Shown: positions 1 through 9,431, counted from the first letter of the stretch. The stretch is DNA of 64,000 nucleotides from Symbiodinium microadriaticum (GCA_001939145.1 LSRX01000062.1:751063-815062), one strand, 5' to 3'. Translations and numbers: made by a program. Notes: generated by a model from the sequence alone, not told the origin.

Positions 1-30
1 GATATATATATATATATATATATATATATC
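1..30. repeat. TA microsatellite
   Basis: Simple (TA)n run at the window edge. It is followed at once by a short piece (ATCATCAACAGT) matching the end of hairpin family E. Confidence 0.9.
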
Positions 31-179
31 ATCAACAGTAGCATGCAAGGGAGTCTTCTAGCCACTGTATCGCGCTGGGCGCCCGGCACAGCATAACCCT
101 AAGGACCTAAATATTTGGACGCCCAGGTTTGCACAGCCAATGCCAACCTATTCTGCAGTATATATGGCCGAATTAATGC

Positions 180-480
180 ATAGAGTCTAAACCCTAAACC
201 CTAAACAGAGTCGATGCATTTCCAACAAGGGCTACCTCAATTCAACACATGAGAAAAGCGACTCCGAACCCCTAATTTTACTCAAGTTTGAAACCACCAA
301 ACCCTAAACCCTAAACCCTAAACCATGAAACCCAAACTCCCAAGCAATCAAGGCGCCTTATCAACATACATCTGGTTTGAGCAGTGTGTAAACTAATCTT
401 CACCTGTAAAGTTAGGAACCCTATGGCTTCAGGAACAGTATAGGTTTAGGGTTTAGGGTTTAGGGTTTAGGGTTATTCAT
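180..480. repeat. Degenerate telomere-like arrays
   Basis: Short CCCTAAA runs (near 188 and 298-325) and then TTTAGGG runs (444-472) on the opposite strand, separated by unrelated sequence. The orientation switch and decay show interstitial copies, not a chromosome end. No gene is seen from 30 to 716. Confidence 0.85.
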
Positions 481-569
481 ACCCTTAGTAGCAAAATAGC
501 CCAAAAGCCTTAGAAAGTAGGGTCTTTGGGTCCAAAAGCCTTACAATAAGAGTCCTTTGAGGGTAAGGG
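481..569. mobile_element. Hairpin element, family C
   Basis: Roughly 88-b imperfect palindrome with CCCTTAG...AAAATAGCCCAAAAGCC on one arm and AAAAGCC...AGTCCTTTGAGGGTAAGGG on the other. It belongs to a large inverted duplication with 3,520-3,750. Confidence 0.7.
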
Positions 570-690
570 TAAGCTAAACCTCAATGACTAAACCTTAAGC
601 CCTATCCCGGTTAAGTCTTAAGCCCTATCCCCACGAAGTCTTAAGCCCAATCCCCATGAAGTCTTATGCCCTATCCCCATGAGAGCTAAA
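570..690. repeat. About 22-b tandem repeat, one arm of a large inverted repeat
   Basis: Four or so copies of a unit like AAGTCTTAAGCCCTATCCCC. The reverse complement of the same series lies at 3,520-3,660, also next to a family C hairpin. Confidence 0.7.
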
Positions 691-716
691 GAGTTCGCAC
701 TTAGAGTTTCCCGAAC

Positions 717-821
717 CCCAAAGGGCTCCATGTACCTTCATAGTTAGGCCTTAAAGGGGTCCCTATACAGGTACTTTAAGGCCTAAGTATCTACTATGAA
801 GGGTACATGGAGCCTTATGGG
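717..821. mobile_element. Hairpin element, family A, TSD AAC
   Basis: Near-perfect palindrome of family A (CCAAAGGGCTCCATGTACC at one end, GGTACATGGAGCC at the other) with AAC on both sides (714-716 and 822-824). Flanking sequence joined at the duplication is open, but the coding strand is not clear. Confidence 0.8.
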
Positions 822-879
822 AACCCCGAGAGTTCCAATTCGAACTTCGCGCTCAGGCTTCTATGGTGGTCTCCCGTTT

Positions 880-1080
880 AGGGGTTTAGGGCTTCAGGGG
901 GGTTTAGGCGTTTAGGGCCTTAGGGGTTTAGGGCTTCAGGGGGGTTTAGGCGTTTAGGGCTTTAGGGGCTTAGGGTTTAGGGTGTAGGGTTTAGGGTTTA
1001 GGGGTTTAGGGGGTTAGGGGTTTAGGGGTTTGGGGTTTAGGGGTTTAGGGGTTTAGGGGTTTAGGGTTCGGGGGTTTCCC
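880..1080. repeat. Degenerate TTTAGGG/TTTAGGGG array
   Basis: Mixed 7- and 8-base telomere-like units, mostly TTTAGGGG, running up to the pyrimidine tract and splice acceptor of the next exon. It probably lies in an intron. Confidence 0.85.
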
Positions 1081-1090
1081 TTCCCTTCAG

Positions 1091-1276
1091 GAATGTACAA
1101 TCCCAACGGCTCCATGTACCTTTACAGTAGCTACTTAGGCCATAAAGTACCTGTATAGGGACCCCTGTAAGGCCTAAGTAGCTACTATGAAGGTACATGG
1201 AGCCTTTGGGAATTGGAACAGGAGATGACCATGGGCTTGTGGCACTTGGGGCGCTCCACCCTGCGGGGCGCAGTAG
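1091..1276 (+). CDS. Host exon split by a family A hairpin
   Basis: A pyrimidine tract ending in TTCAG precedes the exon, and GT follows at 1,277. The family A element at 1,102-1,210 sits only 11 b inside and is flanked by AAT on both sides. With the element and one AAT removed, the exon reads as an open peptide NVQLEQEMTMGLWHL... continuing to GRSTLRGAV. The product is not recognised, and neighbouring exons were not assigned. Reading straight through the element would break the frame. Confidence 0.65.
1102..1210. mobile_element. Hairpin element, family A, TSD AAT, inside an exon
   Basis: 109-b palindrome CCCAACGGCTCCATGTACC...GGTACATGGAGCCTTTGGG, with AAT at 1,099-1,101 and 1,211-1,213. Confidence 0.85.
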
Positions 1277-1379
1277 GTCGATCTAAAGGTGCAGCCGACC
1301 TACGCTAAGCCCTACCTGGACCCACAAAGTTCAGAGGTTCTGGGCCATTATTTTACCTACTTGGGTGGGTTTAGGTAAG

Positions 1380-1680
1380 CCCTAAATCCTAAACCACCTA
1401 GACCCTAAACCCAAAACCCAAAGCCCTAAACCCTAGACTAAACCCTTAAGCCTAAACTAAATATCTTGTGTCAGATTAAAAACATGAACTCTCGCGTCTC
1501 TAATGTCCTCTAAGCAGCCAAACCCACATGGGTTTAGGCCGCAGGGGTTCAAAGGGGTTTAGTTAGGGTTTAGGGCTCAAGGGGTTTAGGGTTAGGGCTC
1601 AAGGGGCTTAGGGTTCCGGGCTCAAGGGGGTTTAGGGTTTAGGGCTCAAGGGGTTTAGGGCTCAAGGGGTTTTAGGGTTG
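1380..1680. repeat. Degenerate telomere-like arrays
   Basis: CCCTAAA-type units at 1,380-1,445, then after a strand switch TTTAGGG units mixed with GGGCTCAAGGGG at 1,550-1,680. Confidence 0.8.
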
Positions 1681-1686
1681 AGGGTT

Positions 1687-1791
1687 TGGAACATAAACCT
1701 CGAACGCGCCCTCCGCGTGCCTGCTCACAAAGGGCAGCCTGGGCAAAGGACAGGAGACGAAAAAGGCTTCGATGATATTTTTCAAATCTGA
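1687..1791 (+). CDS. Possible terminal host exon
   Basis: Open stretch reading INLERALRVPAHKGQ... and ending GFDDIFQI before TGA at 1,789-1,791. GC-rich third positions and good composition suggest coding sequence. It is preceded by a telomere-like tract, as many exons here are. Product unknown. Confidence 0.45.
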   Translation, partial: WNINLERALRVPAHKGQPGQRTGDEKGFDDIFQI

Positions 1792-1974
1792 GCCCTAAGG
1801 GCTTAGGGCTTAAAGATCAGGTTTAAGGGTTTAGGGATTTTGGGGGCTTGAGGTTTACCTTATGGCCTGATGGGTCCCAATAGCTGACTGAGCCTGGGAA
1901 GGAGAATCATGTGAACATTCATGCGTGGACATTTCGTACGAAAAATACGGACAGTCCGCAAACGAGTACGAGTA

Positions 1975-2035
1975 TTACTGCTGCTGCTGCTGCTGCTGCT
2001 ACTACTACTACCACCACCACTACCACTACTCCCGC
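1975..2035. repeat. Trinucleotide repeat
   Basis: CTG, ACT and CCA triplet runs. A short Leu/Pro-rich ORF over it is low complexity and not accepted as a gene. Confidence 0.8.
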
Positions 2036-2295
2036 ACACAACAAAGCAGACTCACAATATCAGTAGCACCATGAACATACTAACAAAACACAACACCAGC
2101 AACTTCTACTCTACAGCTTTTGCGGCTTGGCATAAATAGGGCTCGCTTGTTTACTGGCGAGATTCGGCTAGTGGGTCAATGTTTACTTGTAACTATCGAA
2201 TGTTGCAAGCAAGGCTAGAATCATGATAACCCTGCTTCGTGCACGTATAGCTCCAATCATAACCCTTACTAAGTCCCTGGAGCCCTGAAGTAGTG

Positions 2296-2407
2296 TTAAT
2301 CGGTACTCGGGGGGAAATGTGGCCTGAAGTTTCGGGAGTTGGGCGGAAGGTTCGCGGTAGGCTGCAGGGTCTGGGAGTAGAGGCTTGGTGTCGATGTGGC
2401 TTCCTCG
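2296..2407 (-). CDS. Possible terminal host exon
   Basis: Minus-strand stretch reading EEATSTPSLYSQTLQPT... to a TAA at 2,298-2,296. It is Ser/Thr/Pro-rich, so possibly a linker or tail. No family is recognised; the call rests on open length and composition only. Confidence 0.4.
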
Positions 2408-2412
2408 ATTTC

Positions 2413-2545
2413 TAGATAGATAGATAGCTAGATAGATAGATAGATAGATAGATAGATCGACAGATAGATTAAGTAGATCGATAGATAGAGGTTTACTATA
2501 TGTAGTATATACGTATATACATACGTATATGTATAGAGTTTTTCT
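2413..2545. repeat. GATA microsatellite and TA-rich tract
   Basis: Runs of GATA (2,413-2,490) followed by alternating TATA/TACGTATA. Confidence 0.9.
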
Positions 2546-2760
2546 GTTTCTACTTGCTTTCGCATACCCGTCCTTGTCCGGACTCCGTGAACCGTAAACC
2601 TAAATCCTGAACCAGCCACCCTGCACCATCAACCACCCACCCTGTGACAACAAAACCCTCCAAACTAAGCATCAAACCGCAAACCCTGAATCTCAACCCC
2701 AAACCCTAAGCCCGTAACCCTAAGCCCTGAAACCCTACATAAACCCTTACACTCAAACTC

Positions 2761-2905
2761 CCAGAGCATTTCATTGTCCCAGCTCCCAAAGCCGCTTCAT
2801 TAAGGAATATCCCTTGAACTACTGTTGATGATATAAGTTTTGCATTACCTTAAGGACCTTAAACTATGCGAATTTATGGTATATTCCTTATTATTTGGGC
2901 TGGAC
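2761..2905. mobile_element. Two truncated hairpins (F left arm, E left part)
   Basis: 2,761-2,815 has the F-type arm (CCCAGAG... then TTCATTAAGGAATAT). From 2,821 the E start ACTGTTGATGATATAA continues through the loop, but the right E end is missing. Confidence 0.5.
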
Positions 2906-3016
2906 TTCTATCATCCACCGTAGGTTTAGGGTTTCGCGCTTATGTTTTAGGGTGTAGTAGGAACCCTAAACCCTAAGCCCTATTCCATGGTTTCAGGGGC
3001 TCGGGGAGTCTCTGGG

Positions 3017-3215
3017 TCGGTCCATGTACTCATCTAGTACATACTTTGGCCTTGACGGTTTGGGGTTTAGGGTTTGGGGTTTAGGGATTTGGGGTTTTAG
3101 GGTTTTTGGGCTTTAGGGTTTAGGGTTTGGGGTTTAGGGTTTAGGGTTTTAGGGTTTTTGGGGTTTAGGGTTTAGGGTTTGGGGTTTAGGGTTTGGGGTT
3201 TGGGGTTTAGGGTTG
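3017..3215. repeat. Half G hairpin followed by telomere-like array
   Basis: 3,017-3,058 carries one G-type arm (GGTCCATGTACTC...CTTTGGCC). 3,059-3,215 is TTTAGGG/TTTGGGG units, one of the denser arrays. Confidence 0.75.
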
Positions 3216-3309
3216 AGTAGTCAAGTAGTCCTTATAATATCGGTATGTCTTAAGGCCGCGATATATACCTACTAGTCCCCTACACCCTAAACCCTCAACC
3301 CCCCTTTAG

Positions 3310-3507
3310 GAATACACCTTCCCAAAGGCTCCATGTAGCTTCATAGTAGATACTTAGGCCCTAAAGTGCCCATATAGGGACCCCTTTAAGGCCTAAGTAT
3401 ATACTATATGGGTACATGGAGCCTTTGGGCTTGGTCTCTGCTCAGGAGCCTGTTCGACCTCGACGGTGGCGATGTTGATGACGCGACTTTTTCCTCGCGG
3501 ATCAAAG
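3310..3507 (+). CDS. Host exon split by a family A hairpin; acidic, EF-loop-like segment
   Basis: CCCCCCTTTAG gives a strong acceptor, and the exon ends before GC (GC-AG intron). The family A element at 3,321-3,429 lies 11 b inside with CTT on both sides. After removal with one CTT the exon reads NTPWSLLRSLFDLDGGDVD... to ATFSSRIKG. The DLDGGDVDD stretch resembles a calcium-loop sequence, but one loop is not enough to call an EF-hand. Confidence 0.7.
3321..3429. mobile_element. Hairpin element, family A, TSD CTT, inside an exon
   Basis: 109-b palindrome from CCCAAAGGCTCC to GGAGCCTTTGGG, with CTT at 3,318-3,320 and 3,430-3,432. Confidence 0.85.
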
Positions 3508-3519
3508 GCCGAGGGTTTA

Positions 3520-3750
3520 AGACTGAATGGAGATAGGGCCTAAGGCTTAATGGGGCTAGAGCTTAAGACTTTGTGGGGATAGGGCTTGAGACTTAATGGG
3601 GATTGGGCTTAAGACTTAACCGGGATAGGGCTTAAGGCTTAGGGATTGAGGTTTAGCTTACCCTTACCTTCAAAGGATTCATATTTTAAGGCTTTTGGGC
3701 CCAAAGACCCTACTATATAAGGCTTTTGGGCTATTCTGATGCTATGGGCT
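3520..3750. repeat. Inverted copy of 481-690 (tandem repeat plus family C hairpin)
   Basis: The tandem unit GGGGATAGGGCTTAAGACTT (3,520-3,650) is followed by a family C element (3,660-3,750). This is the reverse-complement order of 481-690. Confidence 0.7.
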
Positions 3751-3858
3751 TAAGGTTTAGGGCTTGAGTTTTGTTTTTGCAGTTGGGGGGGTGACTCTTT
3801 TACGTCTGCCCGGGGTAGGCTTGCAACAGTTGGAGTGCCTCACGACTATAGAACTCTT

Positions 3859-3946
3859 CCCCTCACCCTCAAAGGATTCAGATTTGAAGGCTTTCGGGCC
3901 CAAAGGCCCTGTTTTTGAGGGCTTTTGGCCTACTTTCACGCTAAGG
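3859..3946. mobile_element. Hairpin element, family C
   Basis: CCCTCACCCTCAAAGGATTC... to ...GGCCTACTTTCACGCTAAGG, a diverged palindrome abutting CCCTAAA repeats at 3,948-4,000. Confidence 0.6.
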
Positions 3947-4064
3947 TAAACCCTAAACCCTAAACCCTAAAACCCTAAACCCTAAACCCTAGGGGTTAGG
4001 GAAACCCCAGCGGAAAAAGGAAGGAAGCCTATAGAGAACCCCCCCCCCCCCTCCCCCACCAAAG

Positions 4065-4373
4065 GAGGAGCCTGGCAGCTCGACCCAGGCAAACTTGCCA
4101 CTCTTCCCGCCGCAGTCAACGATGTAGGAACCCGCCTCCAGGGGCTTCTGTTAAAGGGCTCCCTCATACCCTAAGGGTCCTAAGTACCTATATAGTAGAA
4201 TGTAGGGTTTCTATAACCGGAATTTCACTATGATGGTTTGGGCAAGTATCCCCCCCATGTAGGTACTCAGGACCCTTTTTGGGATGCTATTAAGTCTCAT
4301 GATCCTCCTAATATTCGTACGTCAGCTCAGCCTCATGTTGAATTTCTTGGTGCTTATACTAAGACCCACTTAG
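4065..4373 (+). CDS. Host exon split by a family D hairpin; hydrophobic tail
   Basis: A C-rich tract and AAAG precede the exon. The left part reads AWQLDPGKLATLPAAV... to LLLKGSL. The D element at 4,169-4,283 follows ATA on the left and is followed by ATG on the right (a 3-b duplication with one mismatch). Joined, the frame continues as LMLLSLMILLIFVRQL... to a TAG at 4,371-4,373, a plausible membrane segment at the C-terminus. Protein unknown. Confidence 0.6.
4169..4283. mobile_element. Hairpin element, family D, inside an exon
   Basis: CCCTAAGGGTCCTAAGTACC...GTAGGTACTCAGGACCC...GGG palindrome with ATA/ATG flanks. Confidence 0.75.
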
Positions 4374-4848
4374 CCACTTCCAGGACCCGAAACCCTGAAC
4401 CCTAAGCCCTAAATCCTGACGGCTTGTCTTGGTTCGAGTCTCGGGTCTAAAGTACGTCGCGTAAACACTCACGGTTGGTACTCCATGGAACGCCGGGAGG
4501 GAGGGGGGGGGGGTGTTCTATACAAAGGGCCCCCAAAAGCACCTGAAGGAACACGAAACCCCAAGCTGTCAGCCACAATCCGAGTCCGAGACCTCAACGC
4601 CAAAACAAACCCTAAGGCCAGACAACGCCCGAAACCCCTAAACACTTAAACCCTCAACCCTACACCCTAATCCCAAGCCAGATCCTATCTCTCAAAGCTA
4701 AACCAAAAACTGGGCCAGAATAACTGGAAGAAGGTCGCCACAGCATACGCTACTATACTTACACAAGGACTAAACAACTGCTACTGCTGATTCAGAGCCC
4801 TTAAACCCCAAACCCCTCTAAACCAACCCGAAGGAACGCTGCTGTAAG

Positions 4849-5010
4849 TTTCTTCGGGCCCTTCGTGAAACCAAGCCCGTGGGTTTCGAGCTCTTCGGCC
4901 TCTTTGGTGTCTGTGAGCATGCCGCAGAGAACGCTCTTCTCCGAAGAGCTGCAGCCTGCAAAGGACAGGCTCCAAAGGCTGCCTTTCTTCTTCTGTCTGA
5001 GTCTTTATAA
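4849..5010 (+). CDS. Host exon, C-terminal, ending at an F hairpin
   Basis: Follows GTAAG and reads FLRALRETKPVGFELFGLF... through GVCEHAAENALLRRAAACK to LLLSESL before TAA at 5,008-5,010. The family F hairpin starts at the next base. The helical Ala/Leu/Arg-rich composition looks coding. The stop could be real, or the F element could interrupt the exon here. No family recognised. Confidence 0.6.
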   Translation, partial: FLRALRETKPVGFELFGLFGVCEHAAENALLRRAAACKGQAPKAAFLLLSESL

Positions 5011-5131
5011 CTCAGAGAGCCCAATAATTACCCCTTAATTGAAGGAATATACCCTTAAATTATAGGGGCCTTAATATTATGGCTTAAGGTATATTCGAAT
5101 TCCTTAATTAAGGGGGATTGGGCTCTCTGGG
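5011..5131. mobile_element. Hairpin element, family F
   Basis: Palindrome CTCAGAGAGCCCAAT...TTAATTGAAGG... to ...CCTTAATTAAGG...ATTGGGCTCTCTGGG. Confidence 0.75.
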
Positions 5132-6480
5132 AAGATGTTTTGCAGGGGATGTCTCTGGGGTCTTTAAGGGGCGGAAGGGGTGAAATTTTACAGTTTCGAA
5201 ATTAGGACGGTAGTTCGTAACCCTAAGGTCCATCTGCCGACACAATGTGACAATAGATGCTGAAGCCATAAGCCCGAAACCCTGAACCCTATCCTGGTTG
5301 TCTCATCGGGAACCGATGCCTAACCTTTGGGGGTTAGAAATGAGTATAGGGACTATGCTACCCCCAAAGAGGTTCAAGGTTACCTACCCAAAGGCTCCAT
5401 GTACCTTAATTAGTAGATACTTAAGGACTTAGGCCTTAAAGTACCTGTAGAGGGACCCCTTTAAGGCCTAAGTATCTACTGTACCTCTACTCTAAGCTAG
5501 ACAGGAGCCTTTCCAAGGCCCCGGTTTCGTACGATCCAAGTGCCCTGCCATCTCCGTGCAACCGAAGAATTGCTCTTTCCAGAAAACCATGCCCCCCGAT
5601 CCCCATATAGCTTATACTTAGGCCTAAAACGAGGTCCCTATATAGGCGTCACTATAAAGGATTCAAGGTCCAAGTGCAAGACTCTATAGGGAGACATGGA
5701 GATTTAGGATAAGCCCAATTACCTGTAAACCGGCATCCTCTTTTGCTTGCAGGCTCACGGGTCATCGTATACTTGGCCCTAAACATGAAAAAAGCTATTG
5801 GAAGATAATTTAGGATTTAGGGTACGGTTTAGGGTTTACAGGGTTTAGGGGTTAAGGTTTAATAGGGGTTTAGGGTATGGCACATCGCAGCTTCCCGTCG
5901 CCTTTCTCCCCATTGCTGCAGGTCTTGTCGCTGACACCAACCTGCGACGCAGAACAGCTTTGCCATCCCGGCTTCAATGACACTCCTTAGACCTTATTAC
6001 CTTTTATTATTAGCATGAATATAGCCCAAAAGCCTTATGTAATAGGGTCTTTGAGCCCAAAAGCCTTAAAATATGAGTCCTGTGAGCCTGTGAGGGTAAG
6101 GGCTAGACGGCTAGACCTTAGTATCCAGAAAACTTGGAACCCGAACCCATAGCTTTTCGCAGCCATGCTACGTCAGGCAGAAGACATGCCCCTAAGAACC
6201 GAGACTATTCCGAGTTGAAACGTTGACGATGCATCCGCAACTTGAACTTCAAAGCCTTGAATGTGTAGCCGTAAGCTGTCACAAGCCGAACCCCCTACAA
6301 TCTGTAAGCCTTAAACCCAGAATTCCCTAAACCCCTGAAACACGTATCCACCAGTGTGGGCCCTAAACCCTAAACCCAAATTCCCTTTGCTTGATGCCCT
6401 CAAATCCCAAACAACCCTATAAATCCTCGTCCAATCGAACCCTAAGATCTTTACACCCTATAAATCTGTACCCAACCCTG
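5132..6480. other. Non-genic stretch with repeats
   Basis: Apart from the A element it holds a diverged hairpin near 5,600-5,700, a TTTAGGG patch at 5,815-5,880, a family C element at 6,010-6,101 and CCCTAAA patches at 6,300-6,440. No exon could be supported. Confidence 0.5.
5387..5513. mobile_element. Diverged family A hairpin
   Basis: The left arm CCCAAAGGCTCCATGTACC is intact; the right arm is interrupted and degraded. No clean duplication. Flanks not assigned to an exon. Confidence 0.6.
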
Positions 6481-6488
6481 GGGTAGTT

Positions 6489-6800
6489 CTTCGGAGCCCT
6501 GGAACGAAAAAGGACTCATATTCTAAGGCTTGTGGGACCAAAGCCAAAGACCCTATAAAATAAGACATTTCAGCTATTTTCATGGGTTTGAAGGAAAACC
6601 TGATCCCTGCCTTCACTGGCGCAGCGGATGTTGGCGCGAACGCGCTCCTTGCGCCTTGCGAGGGAGCTGCTCAAAGGACACGCGCTGCAACCAGGATTCA
6701 GAGTTTACCCTATGGCTCAAAATAGCCCAAAAGCCTTATATAGTATGGTCTTTGGGCCCAAAAGCCTTAAAATATGAGTCCTTAGAGCCTCAGGGTTACG
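6489..6800 (+). CDS. Host exon split by two family C hairpins
   Basis: Follows GTAG. A first C element (6,497-6,586) and a second (6,708-6,795, TTA on both sides) interrupt it. With both removed it reads LRSLKENLIPAFTGAADVG... through NALLAPCEGAAQRTRAATR to IQSLR, with GT after 6,800. The alanine-rich central part has strong coding composition. The first C element lacks a clean duplication. Unknown product, probably the same gene as the next exon, but the join could not be resolved. Confidence 0.6.
6497..6586. mobile_element. Hairpin element, family C, inside an exon
   Basis: Diverged C palindrome (AAAGGACTCATATTCTAAGGC... to ...CATTTCAGCTATTTTCATGGG). Confidence 0.55.
6708..6795. mobile_element. 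Hairpin element, family C, TSD TTA, inside an exon
   Basis: CCCTATGGCTCAAAATAGCCC... to ...GAGTCCTTAGAGCCTCAGGG with TTA at 6,705-6,707 and 6,796-6,798. Confidence 0.75.
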
Positions 6801-6827
6801 GTGTGGGACTCGGGGGTTGAGGCTTCA

Positions 6828-7029
6828 GGGCAATTCCAGGTACAATGCGATAATGGATCTATTTTACCCAAAGGCTCCATGTACCCATATAGCTAGTATA
6901 TACTTAGGCCTTAAAGGGGCCTAAGTATCTACTATGAAGATACATGGAGCCATTGGGTTATTGATCCTGCAAGGGTTCTTTTCCGGGTCCTCTGAGGTTC
7001 TTGAAAGGCTCCACAACGATTCGGCAAAG
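6828..7029 (+). CDS. Host exon split by a family A hairpin
   Basis: GGCTTCAG precedes and GTGCAAG follows. The A element at 6,867-6,957 is flanked by TTA. Joined, the exon reads QFQVQCDNGSILLILQGFF... to SGSSEVLERLHNDSAK, continuous and well composed. Only 27 b separate it from the previous exon, too short for a normal intron, so the relation between the two is open. Product unknown. Confidence 0.7.
6867..6957. mobile_element. Shortened family A hairpin, TSD TTA, inside an exon
   Basis: Family A with the central loop deleted (91 b); TTA at 6,864-6,866 and 6,958-6,960. Confidence 0.8.
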
Positions 7030-7075
7030 GTGCAAGGTTCCCTATCCTGCTGTAAAGGTTCTGTAGGTAGCTCCC

Positions 7076-7325
7076 AACCCTACAAACATAGTAAGGAATC
7101 ACCCCTTCAACCCTACAAACATAGTAAGGAATCACCCCTTAAACCCTACAAACATAGTAAGGAATCACCCCTTAAACCCTACAAACATAGTAAGGAATCA
7201 CCCCTTAAACCCGACAAACATAGTAAGGAATCACCCCTTAAACCCTATAAGCATAGTAAGGAATCACCCGCATAGTAAGGAATCATCCCTTAAACCCTAC
7301 CAACATAGTAAGGAATCACCCCCTA
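7076..7325. repeat. 33-b tandem repeat, about 7 copies
   Basis: The unit contains ACCCTACAAACATAGTAAGG and ATCACCCCTTAA. Because 33 b is 11 codons, one plus-strand frame runs open with an 11-residue period (KPYKHSKESPL). The unit also contains a CCCTA core. The array follows the donor at 7,030, so it is probably intronic rather than translated. Confidence 0.9.
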
Positions 7326-7528
7326 CACAGAGGTTATAAGCCCTAAGGCGCTAAGACTAAGATAATTCGATGTACTTCGGTTCTGGAAGGCAGAGGTCGT
7401 CAGTAGGTCGGCATTGGAGTAACAAGTGCCCTAAATTGGGCTAGGGCTTAGGGTTTAGGGCGACAACTGCTTACAATGTGAATCACGAAGTCTCATGTGA
7501 CGTCACGAAGTGTAGGTCCATACTTCAG

Positions 7529-7725
7529 GTGTCGGGACTTCGGCTTTAATGTCCGTGTCTAACCCTATGAGGGCCCACCTGCAAAAGTAGTATATACTTT
7601 GGCCCCAGAGTACCTATAGAGGGACTACTTTAAGGCCGAAGCCTATACTATATGGGCACATGGATCCTGAGGGTAAAGGCTTGCTTGGCACATACGGAAC
7701 TTCACTGTACCCTAGCGAAGAAAAG
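7529..7725 (+). CDS. Host exon split by a family G hairpin
   Basis: TACTTCAG precedes and GTGTTGG follows. The G element (7,563-7,673) has TAA on both sides. Joined, the exon reads VGTSALMSVSKGLLGTYGT... to SLYPSEEK. Small, Ser/Gly-rich, unknown. Without removal the duplicated TAA and the element disrupt the frame. Confidence 0.7.
7563..7673. mobile_element. Hairpin element, family G, TSD TAA, inside an exon
   Basis: CCCTATGAGGGCCCAC...TACTTTGGCCCC... to ...ATGGGCACATGGATCCTGAGGG, with TAA at 7,560-7,562 and 7,674-7,676. Confidence 0.75.
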
Positions 7726-7770
7726 GTGTTGGCGGCATACACATAAATACATATCTAGTTATATATAATA

Positions 7771-7878
7771 CGGTTGATGGTATAAACCTTGCATCAGCCA
7801 TTTTAAGGAATATACCATAACTCCCACAGTTTAGGGTCCTTAAGTTACAGTAATGCAGGATTTATATCATCAAGAGTG
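7771..7878. mobile_element. Hairpin element, family E
   Basis: CGGTTGATGGTATAAACC... to ...AATGCAGGATTTATATCATCAA. It lies downstream of a donor site, so probably in an intron. CCCTAAA-type patches follow at 7,990-8,220. Confidence 0.7.
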
Positions 7879-8277
7879 TATAGATTGGTTGACCCCAGGC
7901 TCTAACCTCTCTTGGCCGATACTGCGATGGAAAATTACTGCAGCTCCCAGTCGACCCTGAAACCACGCTGACAAGTCAAAGCCAAGGGACATTCAATAAA
8001 ACCCTAAAGCACCCCATATAAACCCCGGCTCCTGCCCTAAAGTCCTACCAGCAGTGCTCTGACCAACAAAAGCCCTCACACCCAAATCCTGACCTGCAAA
8101 ACCCTAAATCCCAAACCCTGAACCCTAAAAACCCCTTCAGGCTTAGGGTTTAGGATTTGGGGTGCTAACCCCGAACCCTAAACCCCCTGAATCCTACAGC
8201 CTAAACCCCAAAAACCGTGGTCTCCATCTTACTTTCTGGAAGTGAAAACCTGTCTTGAAAAAGGCTCAAGGATCCTT

Positions 8278-8388
8278 CCCAACGGGTCCTGTGTACCTAC
8301 CTATATAGTAGAATGTTTTCCATAATAGCAATTGCTACAATGGTTCAGGGAAGTATCCCGCCATCACAGTACATAGGACCCTTTGGGC
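8278..8388. mobile_element. Hairpin element, family D, TSD CTT
   Basis: CCCAACGGGTCCTGTGTACC... to ...CAGTACATAGGACCCTTTGGG with CTT on both sides. The left flank reads as possible coding (PWSPSYFLEVKTCLEKGSR) up to the element; the right flank brings a stop. Confidence 0.7.
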
Positions 8389-8772
8389 TTTAAGGGTACC
8401 GATTTAGGAACTCCTCGAAGGCTTCTAAGTACAGTGTAAAATATGGGTGCATGGGCGCCTTTGGGGAAAGTAGCCTAGAATCAAAACTGCGCCAAGTTGA
8501 GAATCATCCACCCCAGGCCATTCAAGCGGTCTGACTTCAGGTCTGACAGATTAGGACTTCTACGGTTGAGGGGCTTTAAGGCTCAGTGTTGGGTTTGGGG
8601 TTCCACGTACAGCAACCTAAACCCCTAAGCCCTAACCCGGCCTGGGTTCGGCGTAATTGTGATTTTTCCCACGTTGCCCTCCTTCGGTGGCTGCAAGGGG
8701 ATGTCTATAGAGTCTAAAGTAGCCCTCCATCTTCACCGCCTATAATAGCTAATTTGTGGATTCGGTTTCCAG

Positions 8773-8954
8773 GGGTATATAGGTGTCTTGGGAACGGTCA
8801 TGTTGTGATGATTCGGGACGAAAAAGACATAAGAGCTACGAGTTCAGAGCCCTATACTAAACCCGGAGAGAAAAGCCATGTCTCGCTAATTCCGACCTGC
8901 CCCCTAATAAGTGGCCAATGTACCTGTGCAAAAAAGCAGCGAAGATCACGCTGA
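8773..8954 (+). CDS. Terminal host exon, uninterrupted
   Basis: TTCGGTTTCCAG precedes. The exon reads VYRCLGNGHVVMIRDEKDI... through EPYTKPGEKSHVSLIPTC to a Lys/Arg tail and TGA at 8,952-8,954. It carries no hairpin and so serves as a control for coding composition here. Four cysteines and a basic tail; family not recognised. Confidence 0.65.
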
Positions 8955-9039
8955 GATGCTCGGCCTAGCTTGCGGCAAGCCCTGGCTATCCCCCAAATGG
9001 TCCGAACAGCAGCAGGCCTCCCACTTCGAAGTCTGCGGA

Positions 9040-9400
9040 ACAAACCCCTAAACCCTAAACCCTACACCCCAAACCCTAAACTCCAATCCCCAAACCCGAA
9101 ACCCCAATCCCCAGACCCTAGACCCTAAATCCTACAGCCCAAACCTCGATCTGCGCTGCGGGCTTAGTCTATCCGGGTGGCAAGCCGGCAGGGGACCAGA
9201 GAGACGGTGGCTCAGGCAGCAAAACAAAGTCCCAAAGCCCTAAAGACAGCTGTTTAGGGTTTAGGGTTTAGGGTTCAGGGTCCAGGGTTTAGGTTTTAGG
9301 GTTTGTCTAGGGTCTAGGGTTTAGGGTCTAGGGTTTAGGTTTCAGGGTTTAGGCTCTAGGGTTTATAAGGGTCTAGGGTCTATAGGGTTTAGGGTTCCCA
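9040..9400. repeat. Telomere-like arrays, opposed orientations
   Basis: CCCTAAA units at 9,045-9,135, then TTTAGGG/TCTAGGG units at 9,250-9,395, ending before the acceptor region of the next exon. Confidence 0.85.
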
Positions 9401-9431
9401 GATCCGTTGCTCTCAGACTTGCCCGGGGTAG

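Noticed and set aside
880-1080. True telomere or chromosome end
   Set aside because: Arrays are short, decayed, in both orientations and surrounded by exons on both sides.
4430-4460. GGTTCGAGTC, a possible tRNA T-arm (B box)
   Set aside because: No matching acceptor stem, D-arm or anticodon arm upstream.
7076-7325. CRISPR-like array
   Set aside because: Units are directly adjacent 33-b copies with no unique spacers; a plain minisatellite.
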